Numbered from the stretch's first letter, positions 8,460 to 17,588 are shown. The stretch is DNA of 64,000 bases from Streptomyces sp. SA15 (GCF_002291145.1 NZ_NTGE01000109.1:1-64000); one strand, 5' to 3'. Numbers and translations are program-made. The notes: generated by a model not told the origin, from the letters alone.

Positions 8460-8870
8460 TCACCGGCAGGCCCGGAACACGGGCACCCCGTCCCGGAAGG
8501 CGACCTCCAGCCCCATCCCCGCCCGCAGCTCGTCTCGGCCGCACTCCACGATCTCCGTCATCATCCGCGGGCCCTCGGCGAGGTCGACGACCGCGGCGAC
8601 GTACGGTGTGCGCCCGGTGAAGGGCGGCAGGTCGTTGCGGTGGACGACGGACCAGGTGTAGAGCGTGGCCCGGCCGCTCGCCTGCTCCCAGGTCACGTCC
8701 TCGCTCCAGCAGTGCGGGCAGAACTCGCGCGGGTAGTGGTGGGCCCGCCCGCACGCCCCGCAGCGGCGCAGCAGCAGCCGCCCCCGCTCCGCCGCGTCCC
8801 AGTAGGTCCGGGTGAAGGCGTCCGCCTCGGGGAGGTCGTAGCGCGCGCTCTGCGGGGTGGGCGCGCTCAC
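8460..8870 (-). CDS. DUF35 Zn-ribbon/OB-fold protein, thiolase partner
   Basis: A 136-residue protein. The N-terminal helix ADAFTRTYWDAAERGRLLLRRC leads into a rubredoxin-like zinc ribbon with two Cys pairs (CGACGR and CPHC), then an OB-fold (ATLYTWSVVHRNDLPPFTGRTPYVAAVVDL). These proteins form complexes with SCP-x/Ltp thiolase-like enzymes in side-chain degradation, so the thiolase at 4553 is its likely partner. The GTG start overlaps the stop of the DoxX gene (GTGA). Confidence 0.87.
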   Translation of the reverse strand: MSAPTPQSARYDLPEADAFTRTYWDAAERGRLLLRRCGACGRAHHYPREFCPHCWSEDVTWEQASGRATLYTWSVVHRNDLPPFTGRTPYVAAVVDLAEGPRMMTEIVECGRDELRAGMGLEVAFRDGVPVFRACR

Positions 8871-9316
8871 TGGAAGAGCCCCAGCGCGTTGTCGATCGAC
8901 CAGGACTGCCACGACATCCCGAACAGGGCCACCAGGGAGATGAGGGCCATCATCGAGTTCTGCCCCTGCTCGGCCCAGTCGTGGATCATGAGGGTGAAGT
9001 AGAGGACGTTGAGCAGCAGGCCGCCGACGAGCGCGAGCGGGGTCAGGAAGCCGAGGATCAGCCCTAGTCCCAGGGCCAGTTCGGCGTAGGCGACGACGTA
9101 CGCCATGGTCCTCGGGCGCGGCGCGACGACCACGTCGAAGCCGCTGCGCACCGCGTTCCAGCGGTGTTCGGCCGCCACGTCCGCCGCCCAGGTGATCCCG
9201 CCGCCCTCGAACCAGCTCTTCTTGTCCTTGTGCCGCCAGCTCTCCAGCCACCACAACCCGAGTCCTATGCGCAGGACCGCCAGCCACTGCGCACCGGTGA
9301 GCCAGATCGTGTCCAT
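8867..9316 (-). CDS. DoxX-family membrane protein
   Basis: A 149-residue protein with about four hydrophobic segments (residues 10-27, 70-95, 97-112, 120-137). It matches the DoxX family of small membrane proteins, often linked to quinone reduction. First in a two-gene unit with the DUF35 gene. The ATG is two bases from the palindrome at 9319-9338, so the message is probably leaderless. Confidence 0.8.
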   Translation of the reverse strand: MDTIWLTGAQWLAVLRIGLGLWWLESWRHKDKKSWFEGGGITWAADVAAEHRWNAVRSGFDVVVAPRPRTMAYVVAYAELALGLGLILGFLTPLALVGGLLLNVLYFTLMIHDWAEQGQNSMMALISLVALFGMSWQSWSIDNALGLFQ

Positions 9317-9318
9317 GG

Positions 9319-9338
9319 ATCTGACGGTACGTCAGATT
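9319..9338. promoter_or_regulatory. Palindromic operator, copy 3 (perfect arms)
   Basis: ATCTGACGGTACGTCAGATT: ATCTGAC and GTCAGAT are perfectly complementary around GGTAC. It is two bases upstream of the DoxX start. Confidence 0.8.
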
Positions 9339-9508
9339 CTGGGGTTCGGGAAGCCCGCTGCGTTCATGAGGCTGCCCATGAGAGCAACCTGTGCATTCCC
9401 GGTGAAGCTGTGCGTCCACAATGAATCGGACTGGATTGTTGGCAATTTTGTCGGCGCTTGCCTTACGTTCACAGACGCAAGCACAACCGCAGCCGAGGAG
9501 ACCACATC

Positions 9509-11131
9509 GTGAAGCACAGGGCAGTCAAGCGCAGGAACGTCGTCATAGGCATCGGGGCAACCGCCGGTGCCGCTGCGGTCGGCGGCATCGCGTTCAGCGC
9601 ACAGGCCTCCAGCGGAACGAGCGGCTCGTCCGCCGCCTCCTCGTCCGCCTCGTCCTCGGACGCGCTGGCCTTCGACCCCGACGGCTACACGAAGCTGACG
9701 ACGACCATCACCGACGCCTCCGGCACCGACCGCGAGGTGACCTACCACTTCTGGAAGGCCCTCACCTACGTCGCCGACCCGGTCGACGAGACCTACCAGA
9801 GCCTGAACGTCAGCGTGCCGGTCGAGATCGACGGCAAGGCGGTCGACGCCTCCGACGCGCCCATCATCCTCGCCAACTCGGTCGGCGGTTACATGCCGTC
9901 CAGCGTCTCGGACGCCGACGGGGTGGGCGGTGGCGGCATCGCCGGTATGCCGCCCGCTGGTTCTACCGGCGGGTCCACGGGCGGGTCCACCGGCGGGTCC
10001 ACGGGCGGCGGCGTCGACACGTCCAAGATGCCCGGCATGGCGGAGCTCGGCCTGGCCGCCGGGTACGTGGTCGTGGAGCCCGGGGCCCGCGGCCGTACGC
10101 TGAAGAACGCCGACGGCGAGTACTACGGCACCGCCCCGGCCGCCATCGTGGACCTGAAGGCCGCGGTGCGGTACGTGCGGTTCAACAAGGGCCGTATCCC
10201 CGGCAACACCGACCGGATCGTCTCCACCGGCACCAGCGCGGGCGGCGCCCTGTCCTCACTGCTCGGCGCGTCCGGCGACAGCGGGATCTACGACAAGTAC
10301 CTCGCGGAGCTCGGCGCGGCCGCCGCGTCCGACGCGATCTTCGCGACCGGCGCCTGGTGCCCGATCACCGACCTGGAGCACGCCGACGGCGCCTACGAGT
10401 GGAACTGGGGCTCCAACGTCACCCAGTCCACCGGCAAGGTCGTCGATCAGACGGTGTCCAAGGCGCTGCAGGCGCAGTTCGCCGAGTACCAGGCCTCCCT
10501 CAAGCTCAAGGGCCTGAGCGGCTTCGGTCCGCTGACCGCCCGCAACTACGACGAGTACCTGGTCGAGCAGTACCTGGAGCCGTCGGCCACCCGGTACCTC
10601 AGCCAGTTGTCCGACTCCGACCGCGCCTCCTACCTCGCCGACAACACGTTCATCACCTGGAAGAACGGCAAGGCCACCTTCACCTGGGCCGGCTTCCTCA
10701 CCCACGTGGGCGCCCGCAAGAAGACCACGCCGGCCTTCGACGCCTTCGACCTCTCCACCGGCGAGAACAACCTGTTCGGCACGGGCACCACCGAGTCACG
10801 CCACTTCACGGCATACAGCCTCAAGAACGACACCACCGGCGCCACCGGCAAGCGCCTCGCCGCCGACATCCCCGAGAAGCTGCGGCTGATGAACCCGATG
10901 TACCACCTCGGGCAGCGGAACCCCGGCCGCTCGAAGCACTGGTGGATCCGCCTCGGCACCAAGGACACCGACACCTCGCACACGGTCTCCGCCAACATCG
11001 CCGCCGCCGCGGCCGGTCTGGGCGACGACGTCAACCACTTCTACTACTGGGACGAGGGCCACGGCGCGAACACCGACCCGGCCGACTTCTTCACCTGGGT
11101 CGCCAAGGTGTCGGGCCAGAAGAGGAAGTAG
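9509..11131 (+). CDS. Secreted alpha/beta-hydrolase (tannase/feruloyl-esterase-like)
   Basis: A 540-residue protein. The N-terminus has a Tat-like twin arginine (KRRNVVIGIGA) and a hydrophobic stretch ending AFSAQA, so export is likely. The nucleophile elbow is GTSAGG (near residue 245), and the late DEGHGAN gives a candidate catalytic histidine. The overall layout resembles subtype-B carboxylesterase/tannase proteins. A GGST-type four-fold repeat sits at about residues 151-166. GTG at 9509 was chosen for the GAGGAG upstream and because the signal sequence begins there. Confidence 0.75.
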   Translation: MKHRAVKRRNVVIGIGATAGAAAVGGIAFSAQASSGTSGSSAASSSASSSDALAFDPDGYTKLTTTITDASGTDREVTYHFWKALTYVADPVDETYQSLNVSVPVEIDGKAVDASDAPIILANSVGGYMPSSVSDADGVGGGGIAGMPPAGSTGGSTGGSTGGSTGGGVDTSKMPGMAELGLAAGYVVVEPGARGRTLKNADGEYYGTAPAAIVDLKAAVRYVRFNKGRIPGNTDRIVSTGTSAGGALSSLLGASGDSGIYDKYLAELGAAAASDAIFATGAWCPITDLEHADGAYEWNWGSNVTQSTGKVVDQTVSKALQAQFAEYQASLKLKGLSGFGPLTARNYDEYLVEQYLEPSATRYLSQLSDSDRASYLADNTFITWKNGKATFTWAGFLTHVGARKKTTPAFDAFDLSTGENNLFGTGTTESRHFTAYSLKNDTTGATGKRLAADIPEKLRLMNPMYHLGQRNPGRSKHWWIRLGTKDTDTSHTVSANIAAAAAGLGDDVNHFYYWDEGHGANTDPADFFTWVAKVSGQKRK

Positions 11132-11381
11132 CCGCCGACAGGCCACTCCCCCAGAACGCGGTACCGGTTTCCCGTCATACCCGGTCACCGCCCCACGGCG
11201 CCGAGCCCTTCGCACCGGTCGGGCCCGGCGCCGTGGCATGCCCCCGTACCCACGCCGCCACCACAACCACGCGCCCTACGCCACGAGCCCCACCCACTCC
11301 TCCTACAGCCGTGATCAATCCGCAACCAATTCCGGTCTTGACCGAGACCCATCAACCCCGCTCGTGATTACGCTCCCGCAC

Positions 11382-12593
11382 ATGGCCGACTCCCCAGCGC
11401 CCGCGAACCCCGCGGAGCCGACGAACCACACAGACCGCCCCGTGTACGTCATCGGCGGCGGACCGGGCGGGCTCGCCGCCGCGTACGCGCTGCGCGCCCG
11501 GGGTCTCCGCGCCGTCGTCCTGGAGAAGTCCGACCGCGTCGGGGCGTCCTGGCGGCGCCACTACGACCGGCTCCACCTGCACACCACCCGCCGCCTGTCG
11601 GGCCTGCCCGGGCTGCCGATGCCCCGCCGGTTCGGGCGCTGGGTCTCCCGGGACAACATGGTGCGCTATCTGGAGAAGTACGCCGAGCACCACGAACTGG
11701 AGATCGTCACCGGCGTCGAGGTCTCCCGCATCGACCGCTCGCCCGACGGCACCGGCTGGCTGCTGCACGCCACCGGCGGCCGCGAGCTGACCGGCGCCGC
11801 GGTGGTCGTCGCCACCGGCTACAACCACACCCCGCGCATCCCGGACTGGCCCGGCCGCGACACCTACACCGGCGAACTCCTGCACGCCGCCGACTACCGC
11901 AACGCGAAGCCCTTCACCGACCGTGACGTCCTCGTCGTCGGCATCGGCAACACCGGCGCCGAGATCGCCGTCGACCTGGTGGAGGGCGGCGCCTCGCGCG
12001 TACGGCTGTCCGTCCGCACCGCTCCGCACATCGTGCGCCGCACGACGGCGGGCTGGGCCGCCCAGTACACGGCCGTGCTCGTACGGCGGCTGCCGGTCGG
12101 CCTCGTCGACCGGCTCGCCAGGCCCGTGGCCAAGTTGAGCGTGCCCGACCTGTCGGCCCACGGCCTGCCCCGCCCCGACACCGGCCTGTACAGCCGGGTG
12201 ACCGAGGGCTCCATCCCGGTGCAGGACGTCGGCCTGATCGACGCCGTCCGCAAGGGGCGGGTCGAGATCGTGGCCGCCGTGGAGGCCTTCGAGGACGGCA
12301 AGGTCGTCCTCGCCGACGGCACCCGCGTCGAGCCGGACGCCATGATCGCGGCCACCGGCTACCGGCGCGCCCTGGAGGGCCTCGTCGGCCACCTCGACGT
12401 GCTCGACCCCCATGGCAAGCCGGTCGTGCACGGCGCCCGCACCCCGGACAACGCCCGCGGCCTCTTTTTTACCGGCTACGCCAACCCCATCAGCGGCATG
12501 CTCCGCGAACTGGCGATCGACGCGGAGAAGATCGCGAAGGTCATCGCCAGGGACGGCGGACGACAGGTCTCCCGACTCCCCCGTCTGACGTAG
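11382..12593 (+). CDS. Flavin-containing monooxygenase, 3' end replaced by the integrated element
   Basis: A 403-residue NAD(P)H flavin monooxygenase-type protein. The FAD Rossmann motif is VIGGGPGGLAAAYALRARG, the second nucleotide-binding motif is VLVVGIGNTGAEIAVDL, and the family-typical C-terminus is GLFFTGYANPISGMLRELAIDAEKIA. Members oxygenate N, S or Baeyer-Villiger substrates; this substrate is unknown. The last 31 codons, from 12497, come after the 15-bp core shared with the far junction of the element. They are therefore probably supplied by the element while keeping the protein intact. ATG at 11382 was chosen because the Rossmann fold starts 24 residues later. Confidence 0.85.
   Translation: MADSPAPANPAEPTNHTDRPVYVIGGGPGGLAAAYALRARGLRAVVLEKSDRVGASWRRHYDRLHLHTTRRLSGLPGLPMPRRFGRWVSRDNMVRYLEKYAEHHELEIVTGVEVSRIDRSPDGTGWLLHATGGRELTGAAVVVATGYNHTPRIPDWPGRDTYTGELLHAADYRNAKPFTDRDVLVVGIGNTGAEIAVDLVEGGASRVRLSVRTAPHIVRRTTAGWAAQYTAVLVRRLPVGLVDRLARPVAKLSVPDLSAHGLPRPDTGLYSRVTEGSIPVQDVGLIDAVRKGRVEIVAAVEAFEDGKVVLADGTRVEPDAMIAATGYRRALEGLVGHLDVLDPHGKPVVHGARTPDNARGLFFTGYANPISGMLRELAIDAEKIAKVIARDGGRQVSRLPRLT
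12482..12496 (+). other. Left attachment-site core (attL)
   Basis: CAACCCCATCAGCGG, read as ..N-P-I-S-G in the FMO frame. It is identical to the right copy. Confidence 0.7.
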
Positions 12594-12724
12594 ACACCGT
12601 CACTGGGCCGTACGAAACCTCCGAATACTGGAGCGGCTTCATGCACGGGGCGGCACACACGACGGTGGGCCGATGGCATGATCGCGGGCGACGGCAGGGC
12701 CAGGACGACGGGAGTACGGAGTTC

Positions 12725-13121
12725 ATGGCACAAGGCGTGGAGACCATCCTCCGGGATGTGTGCGAGGCTGCTGGACTGGACCCGAACAGATCCCAGTTGC
12801 TGCGGCTTGGGTCGAATGCGGGTTACCAGCATGCGTCCTTGCCGGTCATCATTCGGGTGCTCGTGATTCTGCGGTCCTGGCGGAGACATAGCGTGCCGTG
12901 TCGGTGGCTCGGTGGCTGGAGTTGACCGACTTCCCGGCCACGCGGCTGCCGACAGGCATAGCACAACCGCTCCTGATCCGCGGCGGAGTAGTGACCTTCT
13001 GGAAACACGCGCGATAGCTCGGCATGAGACATGTCCGTACGAGGATGTCTCATGCCTCGCTGGGTGTCGAGAGGTTCACGTGCTGAACGACATGGAGCTT
13101 CCGTGTCTCACGTTATTCTGA
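12725..13121 (+). pseudogene. Aminoglycoside-phosphotransferase-family remnant
   Basis: Starting ATG at 12725, MAQGVETILRDVCEAAGLDP followed by QLLRLGSNA matches the N-terminus of Streptomyces phosphotransferase-family proteins. The frame is lost near 12870. A second frame then gives VSVARWLELTDFPATRLPTG and LIRGGVVTFW, again typical of the family, with an in-frame TAG just before it at VLAET. A last fragment (REVHVLNDMELPCLTLF, ending 13121) may be the following helix. Several frame breaks and an early end mark it as non-functional. Confidence 0.55.
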
Positions 13122-13706
13122 CGGATCGTCTGCCTTCGGATTGTCTTCACCTGGCTGCGTCGTAGATTGACTTGGTCGTCCCCGGAAAGCCGAACCCTTC
13201 ATGACCCTGGATTCGACTCGCTCAACGACGCGGTCGATGACCCGCTGCGGGTCCTTCCACTTCATGGCCAACCGATCGTGGTCCATTCCGTGCTCGGCGA
13301 TGACGTCACGCAACTGTTCGAGGTTAAGCTCCTTGAGCCGCGAGCGTAGGCCCGCCTCGCCAGACTCAGCGAAGATTGCAAATGGCTCGATTACGCCGGG
13401 GGCTCGTCTGCTCGGACGCCTCGGACGTTCAGTCGAGCGTGACGCCGTGGGCGGCTCAGGACTGGCCAGTGCTTTGTTGAGCGCCTTGGAGAAGCGTGAC
13501 GTGCGTGCGGCTTCAGATGCGACTACGCCGAGGACGCGCGCGAGCGTTCCTGCAAGCTCCGGGTCGGATGCTCCGAGTTTCAGCAGGGCTTCGCCGGCCT
13601 GCTGCACTTCCGCGTGCAAGGTGCTACTGCCGCTCTGGTTCAGAGCGCCTTCGGTGGAGAGGTCATCGCCCACGGTATCGGACTGGCTATTGCTCCGCTC
13701 GGTCAT
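13113..13706 (-). CDS. ParA-partner protein of unknown function
   Basis: A 197-residue hydrophilic protein, Ser/Thr/Gln-rich at the N-terminus and basic in the middle (RSTERPRRPSRRAPG), with a helical C-terminal part (GLRSRLKELNLEQLRDVIAEHGMDHDRLAMKWKD). Its start overlaps the stop of the ParA gene (ATGA), the position of a ParB-like centromere-binding partner, but no ParB domain could be recognised. It is probably a DNA-binding partition or replication-control protein. Confidence 0.6.
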   Translation of the reverse strand: MTERSNSQSDTVGDDLSTEGALNQSGSSTLHAEVQQAGEALLKLGASDPELAGTLARVLGVVASEAARTSRFSKALNKALASPEPPTASRSTERPRRPSRRAPGVIEPFAIFAESGEAGLRSRLKELNLEQLRDVIAEHGMDHDRLAMKWKDPQRVIDRVVERVESRVMKGSAFRGRPSQSTTQPGEDNPKADDPSE

Positions 13707-14764
13707 GCGTTCTCCTCAACCAGCTCGATGAATTGCTTCGTCATCGAACGGAATGCATCGTACTCGCCTTGATACCCGTATTTCTGTCGGAGGGTGCTGC
13801 GGTCGACGAAGTCAGCCGAACCAGCGATTTTGTCTCTCTCCGGGATATAGGTTGGCAGCACAACTGGAAGTTCTTCGTCATCTTCAAGCCTTAGGACGGT
13901 GTTCCGGTGTACGGGAGAGTTTGCCTTGTATTTCGTCACGACGATTCCGATTTCGGTGATCGTCTCCCCAATGCCCTCCGCATAGGCTCGCACACGCTGT
14001 TGGATCTGAGGAATTCCGTAGGTTGAGAGAACATCCGGAATCGTTGGGATGATGTAGCCATCGGAGATTCGCAGACCATTCAAGGTGACGATTCCGAGGT
14101 TGGGCGGGCAGTCCACCAGCACATAGTCATAATCGTCGAGGATCTTCCGTACCGCCTTGCGTAGAAGATCGGTCGGGTTGTTGGAGTAGAAGCGTCCCGA
14201 AGGCATGGACGCCAATCGGTCCTGGACATCGATCAGGTCAAGCGAGGAGGGGAGGAGGTCGACCCGTCGGACCGAGTCGACCGACGAGACATTTCGCTGG
14301 AGGGTCTTCCCTAGGTCAAATTGCGGAGACTCACCTTCGGGGCGGAGGGCATCCCGGAACAGGGTTGCCAGTGTGTACCCACTGTCATTGAGGTTCTCCC
14401 ACTTCTGTTCTCCGATAAGGACCGTCGTCAGGTTGGTCTGCGGGTCGAGGTCGATGACTAGGACTCTCTTGTTGAACTCTGCGGAGAGAAACTCCGCGAG
14501 CGCGGCCGTGGTGGTGGTCTTTCCGACACCACCCTTCAAGTTGATGGTCGAGATGACATGGGCCATATGCTTCTTCCTCCGCTTGAGGTAGCGACGGATC
14601 TGGCTCGCCCGGAAGACTGGGCCGCTGCGTAGATCCGCGATGGGGGCCGGGAAACGCTTGTCGCGCGTGCGCCAATTCGCAATGACTGTCCGGCTGACTC
14701 CAGCCATCTCGGCCACTTCGAACAGTCCGACGAGCTGGTCGCCCGACTCGGATGTGTCCGGCAA
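13703..14764 (-). CDS. parA-like: ParA-family ATPase with N-terminal helix-turn-helix
   Basis: A 353-residue protein. Residues 1-70 form a MerR/AlpA-like DNA-binding segment (LVGLFEVAEMAGVSRTVIANWRTRDKRFPAPI). The ParA/Soj domain then begins at MAHVISTINLKGGVGKTTTTAALAEF, with a deviant Walker A (KGGVGKTT), the A' motif VLVIDLDPQTNLT and Walker B-like YVLVDCPPNLG. Function: ATP-dependent partition or replication control of the element. TTG at 14764 is preferred, with AGGGAGG 4 bp upstream. A longer in-frame start at 14890 would read through the palindromes. Two 15-bp palindromes lie just upstream, probably its operator or centromere. Confidence 0.85.
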   Translation of the reverse strand: MPDTSESGDQLVGLFEVAEMAGVSRTVIANWRTRDKRFPAPIADLRSGPVFRASQIRRYLKRRKKHMAHVISTINLKGGVGKTTTTAALAEFLSAEFNKRVLVIDLDPQTNLTTVLIGEQKWENLNDSGYTLATLFRDALRPEGESPQFDLGKTLQRNVSSVDSVRRVDLLPSSLDLIDVQDRLASMPSGRFYSNNPTDLLRKAVRKILDDYDYVLVDCPPNLGIVTLNGLRISDGYIIPTIPDVLSTYGIPQIQQRVRAYAEGIGETITEIGIVVTKYKANSPVHRNTVLRLEDDEELPVVLPTYIPERDKIAGSADFVDRSTLRQKYGYQGEYDAFRSMTKQFIELVEENA

Positions 14765-14775
14765 GACACCTCCCT

Positions 14776-14790
14776 GTGAACGCTGTTCAC
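14776..14790. promoter_or_regulatory. Palindrome 1 upstream of parA
   Basis: GTGAACGCTGTTCAC, perfect 6-bp arms around GCT. It is one of two copies spaced 30 bp apart, about three helical turns. Confidence 0.6.
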
Positions 14791-14805
14791 GATTGCCGGT
14801 CAAGC

Positions 14806-14820
14806 GTGAATGACGTTCAC
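14806..14820. promoter_or_regulatory. Palindrome 2 upstream of parA
   Basis: GTGAATGACGTTCAC, a one-mismatch copy of palindrome 1. It is a candidate parS or ParA autoregulatory site. Confidence 0.6.
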
Positions 14821-14828
14821 AGCACCTG

Positions 14829-15026
14829 TCAAGACTCCAACGCCCCTCTGACATTGGTCGGTTGAGACGGGAGCGTGTAGATCTCGGCATCCGCAGCGGC
14901 AGCCAACTCCCTTCGGAGCAAGGAGATCTCGTCGTACTGGGGTGCGATCTGGGAAAGTGCCTCAGCCTTGAAGCTCCGGAGCGTATCGGCGCCGATCGGC
15001 TGGGTTCTGCCTATAGACGCTTGCAC
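14829..15026 (-). CDS. Small hypothetical protein
   Basis: A 65-residue open frame (MQASIGRTQPIGADTLRSFK...) with a predicted helical middle (LRSFKAEALSQIAPQYDEISLLRRELAAAADAEI). It overlaps the end of the decayed NACHT reading frame by 16 bp and lies just upstream of the parA palindromes. No family was recognised. It could instead be the tail of a decayed gene. Confidence 0.35.
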   Translation of the reverse strand: MQASIGRTQPIGADTLRSFKAEALSQIAPQYDEISLLRRELAAAADAEIYTLPSQPTNVRGALES

Positions 15027-15867
15027 AGAGCGATGGGGACGAGAGCGTCCAGCAAATGGTGTTCGCTGGCTTCAGTGGTCGGGAAGCGGCGGGTGTCGGC
15101 AAGCTCACCCGGGTCACCGTGAGCGTCGGCGTAGACAGCGTGGGCCAGCGCTACTGTCAGGGGACTGGCCAGGGCTTGGGCAACCGCGCCCTGAGGCTCT
15201 TGCGTCAGACGTTCGGCCAACGCGTTCCACGGTTCTTGACGCGGGCCGGGCGCAGTGGCCAGGCGTAGCAGGACCAGGGCGTCGTCGGGGCGTACGGGCG
15301 CGGGGGTTATGACGGCCGCGCCGATCAGGACGCCTGCCTCGGCCACAGCGGTGATGAGAGGGCGGTGCGGCAAGTGAGCACCATGGGGGTGTGCGGGTCG
15401 AGGGTGTCGTTGAGAACCGTGACCACTGCCGCGCGGCCGGGCTCGGAGCGGTCATCGAGGGCGTCGAGTGCAGGCAGGACATGGCCTTCGGCGAGCAGGT
15501 CCTCGATCGCGCTGGGCCCGTAGGTGTCGGTGTCGGCCAGTACGGGGTAATCAGCGGTGAGCTGGCGCCGCAACCGCGCTTGCACGCTGTCGCAGAACGG
15601 CTCAAAGGAAGCCAGCGAGAGCAGCACGAGACCGGTTGGTTGGCGCCGCGGTCGCGGAGCAGAGCGTCCGCTGGCAGCACCGCCTGCGGGCCGAGGAGCA
15701 AGAGGGCTCGCAGGAAGGACCCGTGCAGAACGGGAAGGACCGGCCGAGGCGGCCGGCTCAAGATGACCTGGAACGTGGCGACCCGACGATGGCCCGGGGC
15801 AGCGGCTGCTGGAGATCCTGTTCGGCCCACGCACTGACAGTGGCACCCCATAAGATCTGCGCCACAT
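15011..15867 (-). pseudogene. NACHT-domain NTPase remnant
   Basis: Three frames in series give fragments typical of Streptomyces NACHT proteins. They are VLLSLASFEPFCDSVQARLRRQLTADYP, then HVLPALDALDDRSEPGRAAVVTVLNDTLD (the Walker B region) and MVLTCRTA. After a frame change come AEAGVLIGAAVITPAPVRPDDALVLLRLATAPGPRQEPWNALAERL and ASPLTVALAHAVYADAHGDPGELADT. A further upstream fragment (ALLRDRGANQP) is in the third frame. At least two frameshifts are needed and the Walker A region is not seen, so the gene is dead. NACHT NTPases include anti-phage defence proteins. Confidence 0.6.
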
Positions 15868-15926
15868 GGGTGACCCCGGCGGTACGCCACATACCCCGGG
15901 GCCTGGCCAGTCACGGAGGGACTGAC

Positions 15927-17588
15927 ATGACCAAGCTTATGCGCCGCCCCAAACCTGCCACGACGGAGACGGAGATCATCGCACTGGCCTACAAGCGGGC
16001 CTCTACAGAGGAGCAGCTAAAGGGCTACGGGCTCGACGTCCAGGACGATGAACTGCGCGCCTGGGAGGCCGAAGACGCCAGGCGTACCATCCTGGAGACC
16101 TTCTCCGACGAGGGTGTCAGCGGCGCTCTGGACCGCCGCCCAGACATGCTCCGCCTGGAGGAGCGGGCCCGGGAGGGCAAGGCGAACCGCATCGTGGTCC
16201 CGAAGGTGGACCGCGTAGGCCGTACGGCCCGCGCTGCCTTCAACTGGGCCTGGCGCATGCAGGACATCGGCGTCCACTCCATCTCCATCCAGGAGCGCAT
16301 CGACACCAGCACCGAGCTGGGCTGGACGATGTTCCAGCAGTACATGTTCTTCGCCGAGATGGAGTGGAACCGCATCCGCCAGCGGACGCTGGACGGCCGG
16401 AACAAGAAGATCGAGTACGGCGGATGGCCCGCTGGCCCGGCGCCGTACGGCTACCGGATCGAAGGCAAGGGCCAGAAGGGCTCCTTCCTCGTCGTCTGCG
16501 AGGACGAGGCCCGCGTCATCCTCAAGGCCGTGGCCTTGCTGGTCGACGACAAGAAGAGCTTCGAGAAGGTTGCAGACGAGCTGAACCGGCTGGCGATGTA
16601 CACACGCAGCGGCAAGCCATGGACGGCCACCAACCTCTACCAGCGCATGCACTCGGAGACCTTCGACGGCTACACCACATACCGCAAGACCAACCGCGGC
16701 GACCGCAAGAAGGCCACCAGGCTCTACGAGGACGGCACGCCGGTCTACGGCGAGCCCGTACGCATCGCCGTACCGCAGATCCTCACTCCCGACCGGACCG
16801 AGGAGCTGAAGGCTGCCCTCAAGAAGCGGTCCATCAACAAGCCCCGTAAGCCCACCCGGGTCTACTCCCTCAGCGGCCACATCGCCAGCGACTGCGGACG
16901 GGTCTACGTCGGAGGAGGGCGGACGGGGCAGCGCGCCTACCGCTGTCAGGGCAACAGCTCCACCAAGTCGGGCTGCGGTTGCACGAACCTGGATGCGACC
17001 GAGACCGAGAACGCTGTCTGGTCCAAGGTGACCGAGCTCCTTGCGGACGAGGCCCGCCTGAGGGCTCTCGCAGACCGCTGGGTCGTTTCCCTCCCGGGCG
17101 ACCGGCACAAGTACCTGGAGCGCCAGGAGAGCCTGGCCACGAGCATCGAGAAGCAAGAGAAGCTGATCGAGGACGCCGTACCCGAGTACATCAAGGCGGG
17201 CATGGAGCCTGCCGTGGCCGCGGCCGCGGTCAAGAGGCTGCGGGAGGAAGTCGAGGGCTGGAGGAAGCAGCTCGAAGAGGTGCAGCACTGGCTGTCCGAG
17301 TATGAGCAGACACAAGCCAGGGCGAACGCCATCGTCTCGCTCGCCCGCTCCTCCCGGGAGCGGCTGGCGAAGCTGGATGCAGCCGAGAAGGCCGAGATCT
17401 TCGACATGTTCCGCATCGCCGTTCTCCCTGAGAACGGCCGCTTCGTCAAGCGGTCCGGAGCCCCCTGCAGGTCACTACCTGGCACCACCAAACCGGCACG
17501 CTCGTGCCGCCGGACGTCAGCGCGACACAGTGGAAGGCAGCACGGGAAATCATCGCTCAGTACCACGGTCCCCGGCACTTCTCGATGA
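15927..17588 (+). CDS. int: Large serine recombinase (integrase), probable late frameshift
   Basis: A 553-residue open frame. The resolvase catalytic domain begins ALAYKRASTEEQLKGYGLD with nucleophile Ser26, and GVSGALDRRPDMLRL and VVPKVDRVGRTARAAFNW follow. The recombinase domain includes PYGYRIEGKGQKGSFLVV. A zinc ribbon (SDCGRVYVGG...YRCQG...SGCGC) and a coiled-coil follow at about 395-475. After RFVKRSGAP (17462) this frame turns into Arg/Ser/Thr-rich nonsense. The -1 frame reads LQVTTWHHQTGTLVPPDVSATQW without interruption to the right junction. One missing C in CCCCC at 17461-17465 would explain it. ATG 15927 has GGAGGG 6 bp upstream. Confidence 0.85.
   Translation: MTKLMRRPKPATTETEIIALAYKRASTEEQLKGYGLDVQDDELRAWEAEDARRTILETFSDEGVSGALDRRPDMLRLEERAREGKANRIVVPKVDRVGRTARAAFNWAWRMQDIGVHSISIQERIDTSTELGWTMFQQYMFFAEMEWNRIRQRTLDGRNKKIEYGGWPAGPAPYGYRIEGKGQKGSFLVVCEDEARVILKAVALLVDDKKSFEKVADELNRLAMYTRSGKPWTATNLYQRMHSETFDGYTTYRKTNRGDRKKATRLYEDGTPVYGEPVRIAVPQILTPDRTEELKAALKKRSINKPRKPTRVYSLSGHIASDCGRVYVGGGRTGQRAYRCQGNSSTKSGCGCTNLDATETENAVWSKVTELLADEARLRALADRWVVSLPGDRHKYLERQESLATSIEKQEKLIEDAVPEYIKAGMEPAVAAAAVKRLREEVEGWRKQLEEVQHWLSEYEQTQARANAIVSLARSSRERLAKLDAAEKAEIFDMFRIAVLPENGRFVKRSGAPCRSLPGTTKPARSCRRTSARHSGRQHGKSSLSTTVPGTSR

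Noticed and set aside
13103..13130. TTCTGACGGATCGTC resembling the shared operator
   Set aside because: It matches only one arm, spans the stop codon of the ParA partner gene and has no gene start nearby.
14765..14890. Longer ParA start at 14890
   Set aside because: It would read through both palindromes in Arg/Ser-rich sequence without similarity to ParA; a TTG with a good ribosome binding site lies at 14764.
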